This document shows, piece by piece, positions 54,230 through 64,000 of a DNA stretch of 64,000 nt; the stretch's first letter is position 1; each line of letters begins with the position of its first letter. The position numbers were made by a program, and so were the translations under genes. Under the pieces are notes generated by a model, which did no database searches, was not told the origin of the DNA, and saw only the letters and a program-made list of their open reading frames with translations. Origin of the DNA: Candidatus Heimdallarchaeota archaeon B3_Heim (lineage in GTDB: Archaea; Asgardarchaeota; Heimdallarchaeia; Hodarchaeales; Hodarchaeaceae); the NCBI GenBank assembly GCA_003144275.1, contig NJBF01000001.1, positions 124,001 through 188,000 of the forward strand. Direction: 5' to 3'.

Positions 54230-54502
54230 TAATCCCGAGGAAAAGTATCTCTGAAAGGAAAAAATACATACATTTTCACCTTTAAGCGATTTAAAGGCAA
54301 GAATAGATGTATAAAGCTGGTAACCTACATTCTATTATTAATAAATTGATATAAAAACTCCTTAATAGAATAAGGCAACATTAATTAATACAGGATTATA
54401 TAAAACGACTATAAGGAGTGTATCTTCACTAATGACTCAAATCTTAGGATAGCAGGCACTCCGACTTTTATCTGGGTTTTAATCAACACTCTGGTTGGTG
54501 AA

Positions 54503-57500
54503 TTGAAATTGTCAATACAAAATAAACGCTTATCACCGTTTTATTCAGTTTTACTTATAGTTCCTCTCTTAATCATGTCCTCCCTTTTATTACCCTTCGT
54601 TGGTATTATTCTTCCTCAGGAGAAGCAATCAGCAGGACATTACATTACTTCTTTACGTGATCCCGACCTTGACACAAATCCACTTCCCCAATCAGGAATT
54701 TATCGTAATAAAGATTCACAAAACTCTCCTTATTACTCAATTGCTGAAATTGAACCAAATAAAGCAATTTATTTCCCTGAAGAAACAATAAGTGTTGCTA
54801 ATCGCTTCAATAGCGCTCAAACTGGGAGTTATGCGATTGTTTCTCAAGTTATCTATCTATATCTAAATAGTAGTACAATTACAAACCTTTCCGACACCAC
54901 ACATCTTATTGCAACAACGGTGACTAACGGCACACATGCAAAGGATTATCCGGCCATCTCAGACGATCAAACTTATGGAATGATAGATGTAACATTTACA
55001 ATCCCAGAAATGACAAATTTAACCAACAGATATGGTATTTCACCCGGAGATAATGTATCAATTTTTCAATACTATCCTGGAGGTAGTACAAATACAACAG
55101 CGAAAATAGAAAATGTTGTAGCTTTCGCGAAAATTGATTATTTTACTGTTAGTGGATTTTCAACACTAACCGAAGTAAATCCAGGATTCATAAATACTGC
55201 CAGTGGTGATGAGACTTTTCGTCAGGGAGAGGAGGCAAGTGTTGTTCTTAAGGCTCAATCGGGTACCACACCATTATCAGGACTTATTGTAGATGTTAAA
55301 CTCCATGATGGGACCACACATACCCTAATATCAAACGGGGGCCCTCAGGGAATTAGCTATAATCTTCTCGATATGACCACAGGATTACCCAGTACGACAA
55401 CAAATGGAAATGGTGAGCTACGTCTGAATGTTACAACTACTTATCCAACAACTCCTGAAAACAACTATTATTTTGTTCTTAACACAACAATTGATCCGCT
55501 CTCTGGATACTTCACAGAGAATTATGACGGAAGTAATGCTGTAACAAATTATGCAGACAGTCATGCTAATTTCACTATTGAGAATGAAATGGATATTGCA
55601 GTTGTTGAGCTTGTTTCTGTGAATCCTTCATCTCCGATAGCTCCGCCTAATGAAAACTATACTCTTGTTACATTTAGAGTAGATTTATTTTATGCATATT
55701 CTAGTGATATTTACCAAGTTGCAGGGATCTTTGTTAATGCAACTTTGGATTCATACCCAACAGGCGTAAATCTAAAATTTGCAGATGATTTCAATGACAA
55801 TAGCTCTGGGTGGGCGGCGACGAATGCAAGTGGAATGATTCAATTCAATATTACGGCAGGGTTTCCTATTCCCTATCAATTAAAAACTCCTACAATCACT
55901 GTAGTTGCTGATTTACAACATAATAATGCGCCAGCAGGTTCTTACCCGAGTAGTTATCCAAATAATCCCCACCGATTTATCAGAAGCACAGGAGGCATGT
56001 TAACAGTTTCTTCAGCGGGTGATACAATTAGTATCGATCCCGATTTTTGGGTTGGTTTAATCAGCTTAAATTCAATTACTTCAACAAACATTCGGCCAGG
56101 AGAGTCCACAACTCTTGTATTTGAAGTAAATACAACCTCTGCACCACTAGTTGATTTTTCAGGTGTGCCAGTAAAGATTGAATTAAACCCATCAATAGCG
56201 GGAGTGTCGTTAACATTTACTAATCCTCAAAATACTCCATACAGTATTTATGGGTATCGGTATACCAATTCAAGTGGAATGATTGAAGTAACAGTCGATA
56301 CTACCTATTTAACTACGCCAGAATTTATTCCCCCTCAATCCGTAAATCTTGACTTAACGGTCGATTTTGAGAATGATTCACAGGCTCGATGGATTGGTAC
56401 ACAACATTTGGGTACAACCACTTTAGCAGAATTCAATACCACCTGGTTAACTTCACAGGATGCTAGTTTATCTATTGATCCGAACTTTACATTCTATGAA
56501 ATTATACTCGCCTCGACCAATGAATCTGGAGATACTGTGATACGTTCTGGAGATATTCTGGAAATTAATTTCCGAGTTCAATCAAAAGTAGGAGGAATTG
56601 GTCTAGCAGGAGTTGATGTGAATGTTCTTCTAGGAGGAGCATACGCAGGTGTGACTTTGCTAGGAGGATTATCTACTACCAATGGATCTGGATATGTTAC
56701 TGTTAATTTATCTACAACTTATCTGATAACCCCAAAAGATCTTGACATTGTACTCAATGCCACAGCTGACTTAACTTCTGATCCTGGAGTCTGGTTAGTA
56801 GGCCAAAAGTCAACCAATCCAAGTTTTTATTCAAATAGCTCGTATTCAGACGTTGAGGAAATAATTCAAGTTGATCCACAGTACTTCTTTGGAGAAATTA
56901 CTGCTCCTCCCGCAAACAACCCCATCTCAAGGATTGGCCAAACTGATGAAATTAATATCACCTTTAGACTACATTTAAGCGGAGAAGGAACTGTATTTCC
57001 AGATATTAACGATGTAAATATCTCCATTACTGTAGATGGCAATCTCCCTGGAGATTCCAACATGACTGTTCTTCCAGGAGCAAGTTTTCAAGATTCGGTT
57101 AGTAGTTGGGTCACATTTTCCCTTCGACCAACAGAAAACACTACTGAAAAATGGTATACTGTCAACGCTACAGCGCACTTCGGAGATGCTCAGGGATTAG
57201 TGTATAATATCACCACCCATTCCTCTGTGCCATCAAGACAGTTATCAGGTGTGTGGGTTAATGGTTCTCATACAAATGATATTTCCTTCACCACATTCGC
57301 TTTTGAAGTTAAAAATGTAGATCGAATCCAAATTTCAAGTCAAGATATCTCAGACGTAACACATACAGGTGTAGATGCACCAGGTTTGAATGTCTCAACT
57401 GGATATTATGAAATATATAGAGGAACGACTTATATCAATATTTCTGGCAGTTATTACGATCCAGTTGCAACTTTAGGCCTTCCTTCTACCCCTGTAAGAA

Positions 57501-59602
57501 TTTCCTTCAATTGGACCAATCTTGCTATGCAACCACAAACTTCTACTTTAGCAAATGTCACTACAGATGGCAATGGTGAATTTTGGGCTAATATTAGTAT
57601 ACCTACATCTATTCCTTTGCAAGATATTCAAATTTACGGTTGGGATCCCGCCTTTCCTACCCCTCAAGAAAATCGCAATCCAATCACAAATATTCGACTG
57701 ATGTCTCGGGTCTTTATTCCTAATCATGCGCTCATTGGATACAATGGTAATGCAATTTTTGTTGGAGAAAACGTAACTTCAGCTGGAACTGTTCGAGACG
57801 ATCAAGGGGTAATTGTTAAATCTACTCAATTTATCGGTCTAATCGAGAATATTGGTTGGGATAGTACTCAAGAAGTAGGAACTGCTATTTCTGGAAGCCT
57901 ATCTTCGGGAAGTTTTTCATTAGATTATCAAATTCCGAATGATTACGCATTAGACGTAATTGCCATTAGAGCTAATGTTATTTGGGGAGCAGGACTAGTT
58001 AATTACAGACCTCGAATATTCCAACTCTGGGTTAACATTTATAACGAGATCAATATATCTTCGTTCGAAATTTACCTCCCTGCTAACCGTTCTACAATAT
58101 CTATAGTGAACGGTAGCACGTATGATATCCCTGGGGATTTGCATCGCCAAATATATATCTCAGGGAATTTAATTGATCAAAATAATAGTGGATTGAATGG
58201 TAAAGACATTAATGAAGCCTGGAATGGCACTGGTGTCACCATTACAAGCGGGGGAGGAGGATTTTTCAATCTTAGCTATGACTTTACTGGATTTACTAAT
58301 GTCACTTGGATCTGGGGTTTCTCTCATACTCTAGATAATGGAACCACACTACCCACCACTTTCATTGTAACCTTCAGCTGGATTGCCGTAGATGACACAG
58401 CACCTTTTATTACAATTAACTCTCCCTCAACTAATCAGACTGTAGCAATAGCCAATATTTCAACAACTCTAATAGAGGTTGATATAATTGACCCAGATAA
58501 TAGTACTGGTCCTGGTTATGTTTCACTTGGGCTAAATACGAGTTCAGTTACCATCACCATTAATGGTACAAGTACCACAATGCTGAATACAGTTGGATCA
58601 TTATTCACTTATGATTGGGACACATCAAATGTAAACGACACAAAATTCTTTATCTCGATTACTGCAATGGATTATGCAGGTAATCTTAGAAATAGCTCAT
58701 TTTATGTAGTTATTGATGTAATTCTCCCTACAGCAACTATTAATGTGGTATCCACCACTGTAGACACTACTGTTTACGCAGTAATGAATGAAAACGGGGA
58801 TATATTTATTTCAGGTAATCTATCCGACTCTAGTTCCAGTACAGGTCGCAATAGTGACATAGATAGTTCCAGCATACAATTAATTATCCGACCCCAAGGT
58901 GGTGCAGCAGTTTTAACATTGAATTCAGTTGATCTCAACGCTAATTCAAATTCCTATTATTATGCCTGGAATATTTTCAATGTTACCTCAAGATTACGTG
59001 ATCCTGATTTCAAATTGGACGAACTCAATTGGGAGTTGGTCTTATCATTAACAGATTATGCGGGAAATATTTATCAAACAATAGGAACTGTAGTATTAGA
59101 AAATGAAAACCCTGGGCTTTTCCCGATTGTGGGGCCTCCCTCACAAATTAGTGAAGGCACCTTTGATCTTATGGTTTCGTATTTTGATATTAAAAGTGGA
59201 ATAAATGAAGATCTTCTAAATTTTACACTCCATGATGCTGCTGATGGTACACTTCTCCAAACCTATAATTCTAATGCTGCTGAAGTAACCTTGATAGCTG
59301 GAACAAATGCTAGTCTAACTTTGAATGCCAATGATTTGAATGATGGACAATATTATGTACGTGTAACAGTTTATGATAATGTAGGTAATTTTGCACCAGC
59401 GCAATCTTCTGATTTCAGCATTCTACACCCAATAACCACTACATCTGCCCCTCCAACTACAACAACCACATCTCCAAGTGGTCCTGGTGTATTACGCCCA
59501 ATTGACCTTATTCAGTTTCTCCTACTCGACATTATAGCCCTAGGCAGTGGAATTGGAATTGCAGTTATCTTTGAAAGAGTAAAATCTAGACGAAAAGCTT
59601 AG
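54503..59602 (+). CDS. Giant exported surface protein with repeated beta-domains and C-terminal anchor
   Basis: The 1699-residue protein has a TTG start and a signal peptide ('VLLIVPLLIMSSLLLPFVG'). Five related domains of about 130-150 residues start near 221, 369, 510, 656 and 789, each opening '..(N/D)P.F..' with 'IRPGESTTLVFEV'-like strands and 'TTYLTTP'. Ig-like domains ('DDTAPFITINSPS') follow from about 1290. The end is a Thr-rich linker and a membrane helix with a basic tail ('RVKSRRKA'). It is heavily laden with N-glycosylation sequons. It probably builds a cell-surface layer or adhesin, and leads the MoxR/DUF58 cassette. Confidence 0.85.
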   Translation: MKLSIQNKRLSPFYSVLLIVPLLIMSSLLLPFVGIILPQEKQSAGHYITSLRDPDLDTNPLPQSGIYRNKDSQNSPYYSIAEIEPNKAIYFPEETISVANRFNSAQTGSYAIVSQVIYLYLNSSTITNLSDTTHLIATTVTNGTHAKDYPAISDDQTYGMIDVTFTIPEMTNLTNRYGISPGDNVSIFQYYPGGSTNTTAKIENVVAFAKIDYFTVSGFSTLTEVNPGFINTASGDETFRQGEEASVVLKAQSGTTPLSGLIVDVKLHDGTTHTLISNGGPQGISYNLLDMTTGLPSTTTNGNGELRLNVTTTYPTTPENNYYFVLNTTIDPLSGYFTENYDGSNAVTNYADSHANFTIENEMDIAVVELVSVNPSSPIAPPNENYTLVTFRVDLFYAYSSDIYQVAGIFVNATLDSYPTGVNLKFADDFNDNSSGWAATNASGMIQFNITAGFPIPYQLKTPTITVVADLQHNNAPAGSYPSSYPNNPHRFIRSTGGMLTVSSAGDTISIDPDFWVGLISLNSITSTNIRPGESTTLVFEVNTTSAPLVDFSGVPVKIELNPSIAGVSLTFTNPQNTPYSIYGYRYTNSSGMIEVTVDTTYLTTPEFIPPQSVNLDLTVDFENDSQARWIGTQHLGTTTLAEFNTTWLTSQDASLSIDPNFTFYEIILASTNESGDTVIRSGDILEINFRVQSKVGGIGLAGVDVNVLLGGAYAGVTLLGGLSTTNGSGYVTVNLSTTYLITPKDLDIVLNATADLTSDPGVWLVGQKSTNPSFYSNSSYSDVEEIIQVDPQYFFGEITAPPANNPISRIGQTDEINITFRLHLSGEGTVFPDINDVNISITVDGNLPGDSNMTVLPGASFQDSVSSWVTFSLRPTENTTEKWYTVNATAHFGDAQGLVYNITTHSSVPSRQLSGVWVNGSHTNDISFTTFAFEVKNVDRIQISSQDISDVTHTGVDAPGLNVSTGYYEIYRGTTYINISGSYYDPVATLGLPSTPVRISFNWTNLAMQPQTSTLANVTTDGNGEFWANISIPTSIPLQDIQIYGWDPAFPTPQENRNPITNIRLMSRVFIPNHALIGYNGNAIFVGENVTSAGTVRDDQGVIVKSTQFIGLIENIGWDSTQEVGTAISGSLSSGSFSLDYQIPNDYALDVIAIRANVIWGAGLVNYRPRIFQLWVNIYNEINISSFEIYLPANRSTISIVNGSTYDIPGDLHRQIYISGNLIDQNNSGLNGKDINEAWNGTGVTITSGGGGFFNLSYDFTGFTNVTWIWGFSHTLDNGTTLPTTFIVTFSWIAVDDTAPFITINSPSTNQTVAIANISTTLIEVDIIDPDNSTGPGYVSLGLNTSSVTITINGTSTTMLNTVGSLFTYDWDTSNVNDTKFFISITAMDYAGNLRNSSFYVVIDVILPTATINVVSTTVDTTVYAVMNENGDIFISGNLSDSSSSTGRNSDIDSSSIQLIIRPQGGAAVLTLNSVDLNANSNSYYYAWNIFNVTSRLRDPDFKLDELNWELVLSLTDYAGNIYQTIGTVVLENENPGLFPIVGPPSQISEGTFDLMVSYFDIKSGINEDLLNFTLHDAADGTLLQTYNSNAAEVTLIAGTNASLTLNANDLNDGQYYVRVTVYDNVGNFAPAQSSDFSILHPITTTSAPPTTTTTSPSGPGVLRPIDLIQFLLLDIIALGSGIGIAVIFERVKSRRKA

Positions 59603-59753
59603 AAAAAATTGAAAATTGTAAAAATGATGATAATTGATTTCAGAACAATTATAAGAAAAAAGTATTATGAGGTAAAATCAACCTATTATTTACCAATACC
59701 AAAATAATATATCAAGATATACTTGAATCAGAACTAAATAACAAGACAAATTA

Positions 59754-60254
59754 GTGATAAGAATGAAAGGATTAAATTTCTTTGCTCAGATTGGCCCAGA
59801 ACTTTATATATTTGCTTTTGTTGTGCTAATAGTAGCTAGTGCTTTGGTTTATTACTTCCGTGAAAGAATTATAGACGCGTTAGGAATTACCGCAGCCAAA
59901 AAAACAATTTTGGAACAAGAAATCGAACAACGACTGGTACAAATTAGACAGTTAGCACGACAACAAATGTTTAAGGACGCAGCTGTACTAATGTGGCAGA
60001 CTATGACTCTTGCTTCCGAGGGCTTCCTCGGTGTAGGTCGTGCACCTAATGAATCCGCAAGACAATTAGGTGTTAAACTGATGAACAGAGGTGATCTAGA
60101 CCCTGGCGCAATAAACGCAATTATTGTTGCTTTTGAAAAAGCAAGATACGGTCAAACTCCCTTAACCAATCAAGAATTTAAGGATGGCTTATCAGGCCTG
60201 CATCAGTTCCTCCAAATGGCTACATCACTTGGAGAAATATCCATCGCAGAATAA
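59754..60254 (+). CDS. DUF4129-like membrane protein
   Basis: The 166-residue protein has one N-terminal membrane helix ('LYIFAFVVLIVASALVYYF'), a coiled linker, and a C-terminal domain with 'AINAIIVAFEKARYGQTPLT' and '...NQEFKDGLSGLHQFL', the DUF4129 signature. In bacteria and archaea DUF4129 proteins sit with MoxR, DUF58 and DUF4350 proteins and transglutaminases, as here. The role is unclear. Confidence 0.8.
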   Translation: MIRMKGLNFFAQIGPELYIFAFVVLIVASALVYYFRERIIDALGITAAKKTILEQEIEQRLVQIRQLARQQMFKDAAVLMWQTMTLASEGFLGVGRAPNESARQLGVKLMNRGDLDPGAINAIIVAFEKARYGQTPLTNQEFKDGLSGLHQFLQMATSLGEISIAE

Positions 60255-60298
60255 CAACTACGATGAACGATTAATACTTGTTTACGAAGTGAGATATC

Positions 60299-62002
60299 AT
60301 GGCTGAGATCAATAAAACAACCAGTGCTTTTATTATTCTAGCCATATTCATTTCTTATCCATTCGCATCTGCTTCCTTGTTTGGGTTTCTTTTTACGAAT
60401 AACTCGACCAATTTTTCGATTTATAATACTGGTTGGAACGGTGCTAGTACGTTTAAAGATCGTTTTATTGAGGATGGAGCACAAATTTCCACAATTGTAG
60501 GAAGTAGTAATGTCCTCAACCGATTAAACCAATCCGAATTAGGGGGCAATCAAGGGTCATTGATCATTCTCGGACCATCCGTTCATTATGATCCTACAGA
60601 ATCGCTAGCTATCTTGATGTACGCCATAAATGGCGGAAGAGTGATAATTGCTGATGATTTTGGTACAGGCAATGACATACTAAGCGTTTTGTCCATATTT
60701 TTAGGATTTATCTCAGAGGTCAACTTGACATCGATGGGATTTGGTGATTCAGGAGGTATAAGTCCTCTTGGACTGAATACAAGCACTGCCAGTCAAAATA
60801 TAACATTTCCAATAGCAGGGATTGCCTTTAATGGAAGTTTATTAGCTGATCAAGGTAGTTATGATGATACCCCACTTACACCTATCTTTCACGCTCCGAG
60901 CACATCTCAAGAAGGAACGACCTATAAAATGCCTGCTCCTTGGGTTACTGATTTCACGGTAGGATTGAGTGGGAATGGTGTAATTGGGAACTTTGCATCG
61001 ATTATCACAATGAAAGTCCGTTACCCTGACCCCGACAAAAACGAAACAGACCCTGACGCGGCCGAATATATAACCAAATGGGTTCCGATGGGAGAATTCC
61101 CCGCGTCAGCTGCCTCTGCTTATGAAAATTTAGAATTACCTCCAGGAGTTGAGCTCCCTGATATGTCATTTAGTCTTCAAATCGCAGTATTATATAGTAG
61201 CACACAAGCATGGTTGGAATCCGATATATCAGCAGCAAAAGCCAATGTTAACAACATTGCACCAAATCAGACCGAATGGGCAAATCCAAATGTTGGTTTC
61301 CCAGTATTTGTATACTTTCCCTTTCCATTAGGTGGTCAGATTATTTTGTGTTCAGACCCCTCAATATTCATAAATCAGTACCTAGATACGGAAAACGAGA
61401 AGTATCCAAATGCTAGCCGATATGATAACAGCGCATTCGCAGATAATGTCGTAAGAATTATGATGAATGAACGCCCAGGACAAACAATTATTTTTGATGA
61501 AGGTCATCTGGCAAATAGTCCATTCTCACCCATATTCCCCTTAAGTCTTTATCTTAAATTCTTGAATATGATAACGATGTTTCCACTGTTCGCAATTTTC
61601 TTAGTACCCATTACATTAATTTTGTCACGTAAATTTATTCCAAGAAAGACTCAAGCAAAACCATTGCTACTCACACGAGTTGAACGTTATTACGGACGAA
61701 GTTTCTTTGCTGTAAAAATGAGATGGTTTCTTGAATACAGACAATACTCAAGAGGGCTTGAACTAATTTTTAGAAGATTAAAACGAAATATTATTAAGCG
61801 TTATAGTCCTGAGGAGGATTTAACTCCTGATATTATTGCTACATACCTGATTAATGAATTTCCAGAAACTTTTTCCTTTAAAAATCTCATGGAGAACTTT
61901 TCATTAATTGAAACCATAATTGAATCACGATCATTGATAACTGAAGAGGAATTCCTCGATCATTACTTTTTCCTCAAAAATGTAGGATCAGTAATAAGCT
62001 AA
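60299..62002 (+). CDS. DUF4350-like membrane protein
   Basis: The 567-residue protein has an N-terminal signal/anchor, an extracellular domain with 'NQGSLIILGPSVHYDPTESL' and 'GGRVIIADDFGTGNDILSVL' (GATase-like DUF4350, about 85-135), and one membrane helix near 430-450 ('MFPLFAIFLVPITLIL'). A basic cytoplasmic domain ends it. It lies between the DUF4129 gene and MoxR, a frequent cluster whose proteins are thought to mature a membrane complex. Confidence 0.82.
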   Translation: MAEINKTTSAFIILAIFISYPFASASLFGFLFTNNSTNFSIYNTGWNGASTFKDRFIEDGAQISTIVGSSNVLNRLNQSELGGNQGSLIILGPSVHYDPTESLAILMYAINGGRVIIADDFGTGNDILSVLSIFLGFISEVNLTSMGFGDSGGISPLGLNTSTASQNITFPIAGIAFNGSLLADQGSYDDTPLTPIFHAPSTSQEGTTYKMPAPWVTDFTVGLSGNGVIGNFASIITMKVRYPDPDKNETDPDAAEYITKWVPMGEFPASAASAYENLELPPGVELPDMSFSLQIAVLYSSTQAWLESDISAAKANVNNIAPNQTEWANPNVGFPVFVYFPFPLGGQIILCSDPSIFINQYLDTENEKYPNASRYDNSAFADNVVRIMMNERPGQTIIFDEGHLANSPFSPIFPLSLYLKFLNMITMFPLFAIFLVPITLILSRKFIPRKTQAKPLLLTRVERYYGRSFFAVKMRWFLEYRQYSRGLELIFRRLKRNIIKRYSPEEDLTPDIIATYLINEFPETFSFKNLMENFSLIETIIESRSLITEEEFLDHYFFLKNVGSVIS

Positions 62003-62039
62003 TGAGAAATAAATAATAATGCATGCTAATAGATAAGAA

Positions 62040-63107
62040 GTGGAAGAAATGAGTAATACCAGTACAAAGGGCAAGGATTTCACGAGTGATGAAATCACGC
62101 ATGAAATGCTTGATGTGAGTGATATCGCACGAGCATATCAACAAATAATGGGGGAAATCCGTAAAGTATACATTGGAAGAACTGAAATATTTGAAATGCT
62201 TTGGATAGCAATGCTGACTGGAAAGCATGTTTATTTAGAAGGGGTTCCAGGAATTGGAAAGACATATATGGCTAATACATTCTCACAATGTCTTGGTACT
62301 GATTTCAGTCGTATCCAGTTTACTCCTGACATGCTTCCATCGGATATTGTGGGTACAAATATCTTTAATCCGAAAACAGGGACATTTAGACTGAAAAAGG
62401 GTCCAATCTTTGGTAACGTCATATTAGCTGACGAAGTAAATAGAGCACCACCTAAAACCCAATCTGCTATGCTTGAAGCAATGGGTGAAGGACAAGTTTC
62501 TATAGAAGGAGAAACGCACAAACTCGAAATACCGTTTGTGGTCTTAGCTACATCTAACCCAGTTGAACAAGAGGGTACATATCCTTTACCAGAAGCTCAG
62601 CTTGACCGATTTATGCTCAAAGTAATAATACACCATTCATCTCCCGATGACGAATTAAGAATTATTAAATTCAAGAATGAACCTGTTCCAGCTATAATTA
62701 AACAAGTGGTCTCACCTCAAACTATCGTAGCCATGATGGACGTAGTAAAACGAGTATACGTATCTCCTGAAATTCTAGAGATGATCCGCGATATTACAGT
62801 TTCTACACGTACAGATCCACGGTTAATTCTAGGTTGTTCTCCAAGAGGCAGTGAGAGTTTACTGCTTTCCGGAAAATCAAGAGCTGCTATTCATGGACGA
62901 GATTTCGTGATCCCAGATGATGTTATTCTTATGATTCCGCATGTTGTACATCATCGTCTTATCCTCAAACCTGAGGCTGAACTAGAAGGAATTACCCAAG
63001 TCCGAATTTCTGAGGATGTACGGGATAATTTAACAATCCCAGTCGATCCAGTTGAAGAAGAAATGGTGTATGAAGAATACATAGAAGAAATTGCTGATGA
63101 AGATTAA
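62040..63107 (+). CDS. MoxR-family AAA+ ATPase
   Basis: The 355-residue ATPase acts as a chaperone for membrane or metal-enzyme maturation. It has Walker A 'EGVPGIGKTYMANTF', Walker B 'VILADEVNRAPPKTQSAMLE' and sensor 'VLATSNPVEQEGTYPLPEA', with the MoxR inserted helix. A TTG/GTG-like region precedes; the TGG-AGA context before 62040 is normal. It is directly upstream of DUF58, its usual partner. Confidence 0.95.
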   Translation: MEEMSNTSTKGKDFTSDEITHEMLDVSDIARAYQQIMGEIRKVYIGRTEIFEMLWIAMLTGKHVYLEGVPGIGKTYMANTFSQCLGTDFSRIQFTPDMLPSDIVGTNIFNPKTGTFRLKKGPIFGNVILADEVNRAPPKTQSAMLEAMGEGQVSIEGETHKLEIPFVVLATSNPVEQEGTYPLPEAQLDRFMLKVIIHHSSPDDELRIIKFKNEPVPAIIKQVVSPQTIVAMMDVVKRVYVSPEILEMIRDITVSTRTDPRLILGCSPRGSESLLLSGKSRAAIHGRDFVIPDDVILMIPHVVHHRLILKPEAELEGITQVRISEDVRDNLTIPVDPVEEEMVYEEYIEEIADED

Positions 63108-63153
63108 CAAAAGATTCCCGTCAATTGAATTTGGTGAAAAGGTGTATCCTTGA

Positions 63154-64000
63154 ATGCTTTCGTCTCGCGGTGCTTTTATTGCTATTGGAGGAATCTTACT
63201 CTTATCGGTTGGACTCAGCGCGAAGGGAATTGGAACAGTTACTACTATGATTCCGATTCTCTTTAGTGGAGAGGGATTAATACAACAATCTGGCAATCAA
63301 ACAGCAAGCGGTTTGCCTGAAGGGATGGAATTTCTCGAAGCTTTTGAAATTTTAAACAGTTCTCCGATTGTAGATTACAGTATGTTTTTAGGAACTTTAC
63401 TGATTCTGGCTAGTGTCATAGGATTACCATTCTTCAGAGCATCAGCAAATGCTTCATTAATACGCGTTACACGTAGGGTAGATAGAGAAAAAGCTTTTGC
63501 AGGGGAGTACGTACATGTAACAGTTAGAGTAGAAAACACTGGCGGAAAAAGAATTGATTTTCTCGAAATATATGATGCTATACCAGATATGTTTGAAATT
63601 GTTATAGGGGAGAATTTCATTATAACTCAATTAGCTGGTCATGAAACGAAAGAATTCTCATATATAATACAGGTTAGCACGAGAGGAGTATATCAGATAG
63701 GCCCTGTGAAAGTCATTATTCATGATCGATTAGGTTTCTATTTTGAAGAAGATGTGAGACACTTTTATACTGAAGTGTTATGCTATCCATCATACGAAGA
63801 TATTCGTAGAATGGAGGCATTGAGTAAGCGAAGGCAACAAGGTAAAATGTTTGGCGCTCATAAAACGAGACAAAAAGGCATGGGTGATGATTTCCATTCT
63901 TTAGCACGTTATTATCCTGGAGCACCTTTCAAATCATTAGACTGGAAAGCCTTTAGTCGTACAGGGGAATTAATGGTACGAGAATTTGAAGCTGAAAAGA
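63154..64000 (+). CDS. DUF58 protein (3' end cut by window edge)
   Basis: The ATG at 63154 follows an AAAGGTG site by nine bases. At least 282 residues are present. Two N-terminal membrane helices (about 7-25 and 70-90) precede a beta-sandwich region ('FAGEYVHVTVRVENTGGKRI'), then the DUF58 signature 'FHSLARYYPGAPFKSLDWKA' with 'GELMVREFEAEK'. DUF58 proteins pair with MoxR ATPases. The gene continues beyond the window. Confidence 0.88.
   Translation, partial: MLSSRGAFIAIGGILLLSVGLSAKGIGTVTTMIPILFSGEGLIQQSGNQTASGLPEGMEFLEAFEILNSSPIVDYSMFLGTLLILASVIGLPFFRASANASLIRVTRRVDREKAFAGEYVHVTVRVENTGGKRIDFLEIYDAIPDMFEIVIGENFIITQLAGHETKEFSYIIQVSTRGVYQIGPVKVIIHDRLGFYFEEDVRHFYTEVLCYPSYEDIRRMEALSKRRQQGKMFGAHKTRQKGMGDDFHSLARYYPGAPFKSLDWKAFSRTGELMVREFEAEK

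Noticed and set aside
1..64000. CRISPR array or cas operon
   Set aside because: No regularly spaced repeats and no Cas proteins were seen; TnpB is the only RNA-guided nuclease-type gene.

Overview
The window is a low-G+C, gene-dense piece of an archaeal chromosome and most probably comes from an Asgard archaeon. The core machinery is archaeal: the exosome/proteasome superoperon, CDC48, LonB, aIF5A, aEF1B, DnaG, Pelota, Nob1, KEOPS Pcc1, a histone, FtsZ and RNase P RNA. It is combined with ribosomal proteins resembling eL22 and eL38, a soluble roadblock/LC7 protein, and a large membrane protein with a roadblock/longin-like tail. This mix points to Asgard, but the exact lineage cannot be fixed from the sequence alone. 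Start codons are often TTG or GTG, and many are preceded by GGTG- or GGAG-type ribosome-binding sites.

Layout. 1-9.5 kb, minus strand: a truncated ~12-TM protein, a B12-type radical SAM enzyme, two exported proteins of unknown role and a membrane-anchored winged-helix regulator. 9.7-11.4 kb: a type IV pilin-like protein, an unknown protein and a roadblock protein. 11.7-15 kb, plus strand: a Zn-ribbon protein, aEF1B, CDC48 and a small winged-helix-like protein. 15-21.8 kb, minus strand: a tRNA thiolation enzyme, then the exosome/proteasome superoperon (PsmA-SBDS-Rrp4-Rrp41-Rrp42-eL43-Brix-Pcc1-prefoldin beta-DUF3194). 22-28 kb: aIF5A, NAD kinase, Nob1, eL38, UPF0147, eL22, a radical SAM protein and hexulose-phosphate synthase, converging on a twin-SIS isomerase. 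29-36 kb: a PflX-like radical SAM protein, three tandem intron-bearing tRNA-Arg genes, LonB, a tRNA G10 methylase and an AAA+ ATPase. 36.4-44 kb: tRNA-Pro, FtsZ, divergent HypB/HypA, an HDAC-like hydrolase, PPAT, RNase P RNA, DnaG and a histone. 44-52.6 kb: uL16, Pth2, Pelota, a site-2 protease, a KH protein, ArgF, a ubiquitin-like sulfur carrier, tRNA-Gly, CofE and a TPR protein. 52.8-54.2 kb: a solitary TnpB element. 54.5-64 kb, plus strand: a giant surface protein followed by a DUF4129-DUF4350-MoxR-DUF58 cassette that runs off the end.

How the genes fit together. Much of the window is RNA and protein quality control: exosome with DnaG, proteasome with CDC48 and LonB, Nob1/SBDS/Brix ribosome maturation, and Pelota rescue. 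HPS plus the tandem SIS protein suggest ribulose-monophosphate chemistry. HypAB imply a nickel enzyme elsewhere in the genome, and CofE implies coenzyme F420. The Ncs6/TtuA-like ATPase and the GG-ending beta-grasp protein could together thiolate tRNA.

Most striking observation: all five tRNA genes found carry introns, six in all, each 28-30 nt. Only one is at the canonical 37/38 site; the others interrupt the D-arm, the base of the anticodon stem or the T-loop. A second point of interest is the TnpB element, whose RuvC-II glutamate position holds glycine.
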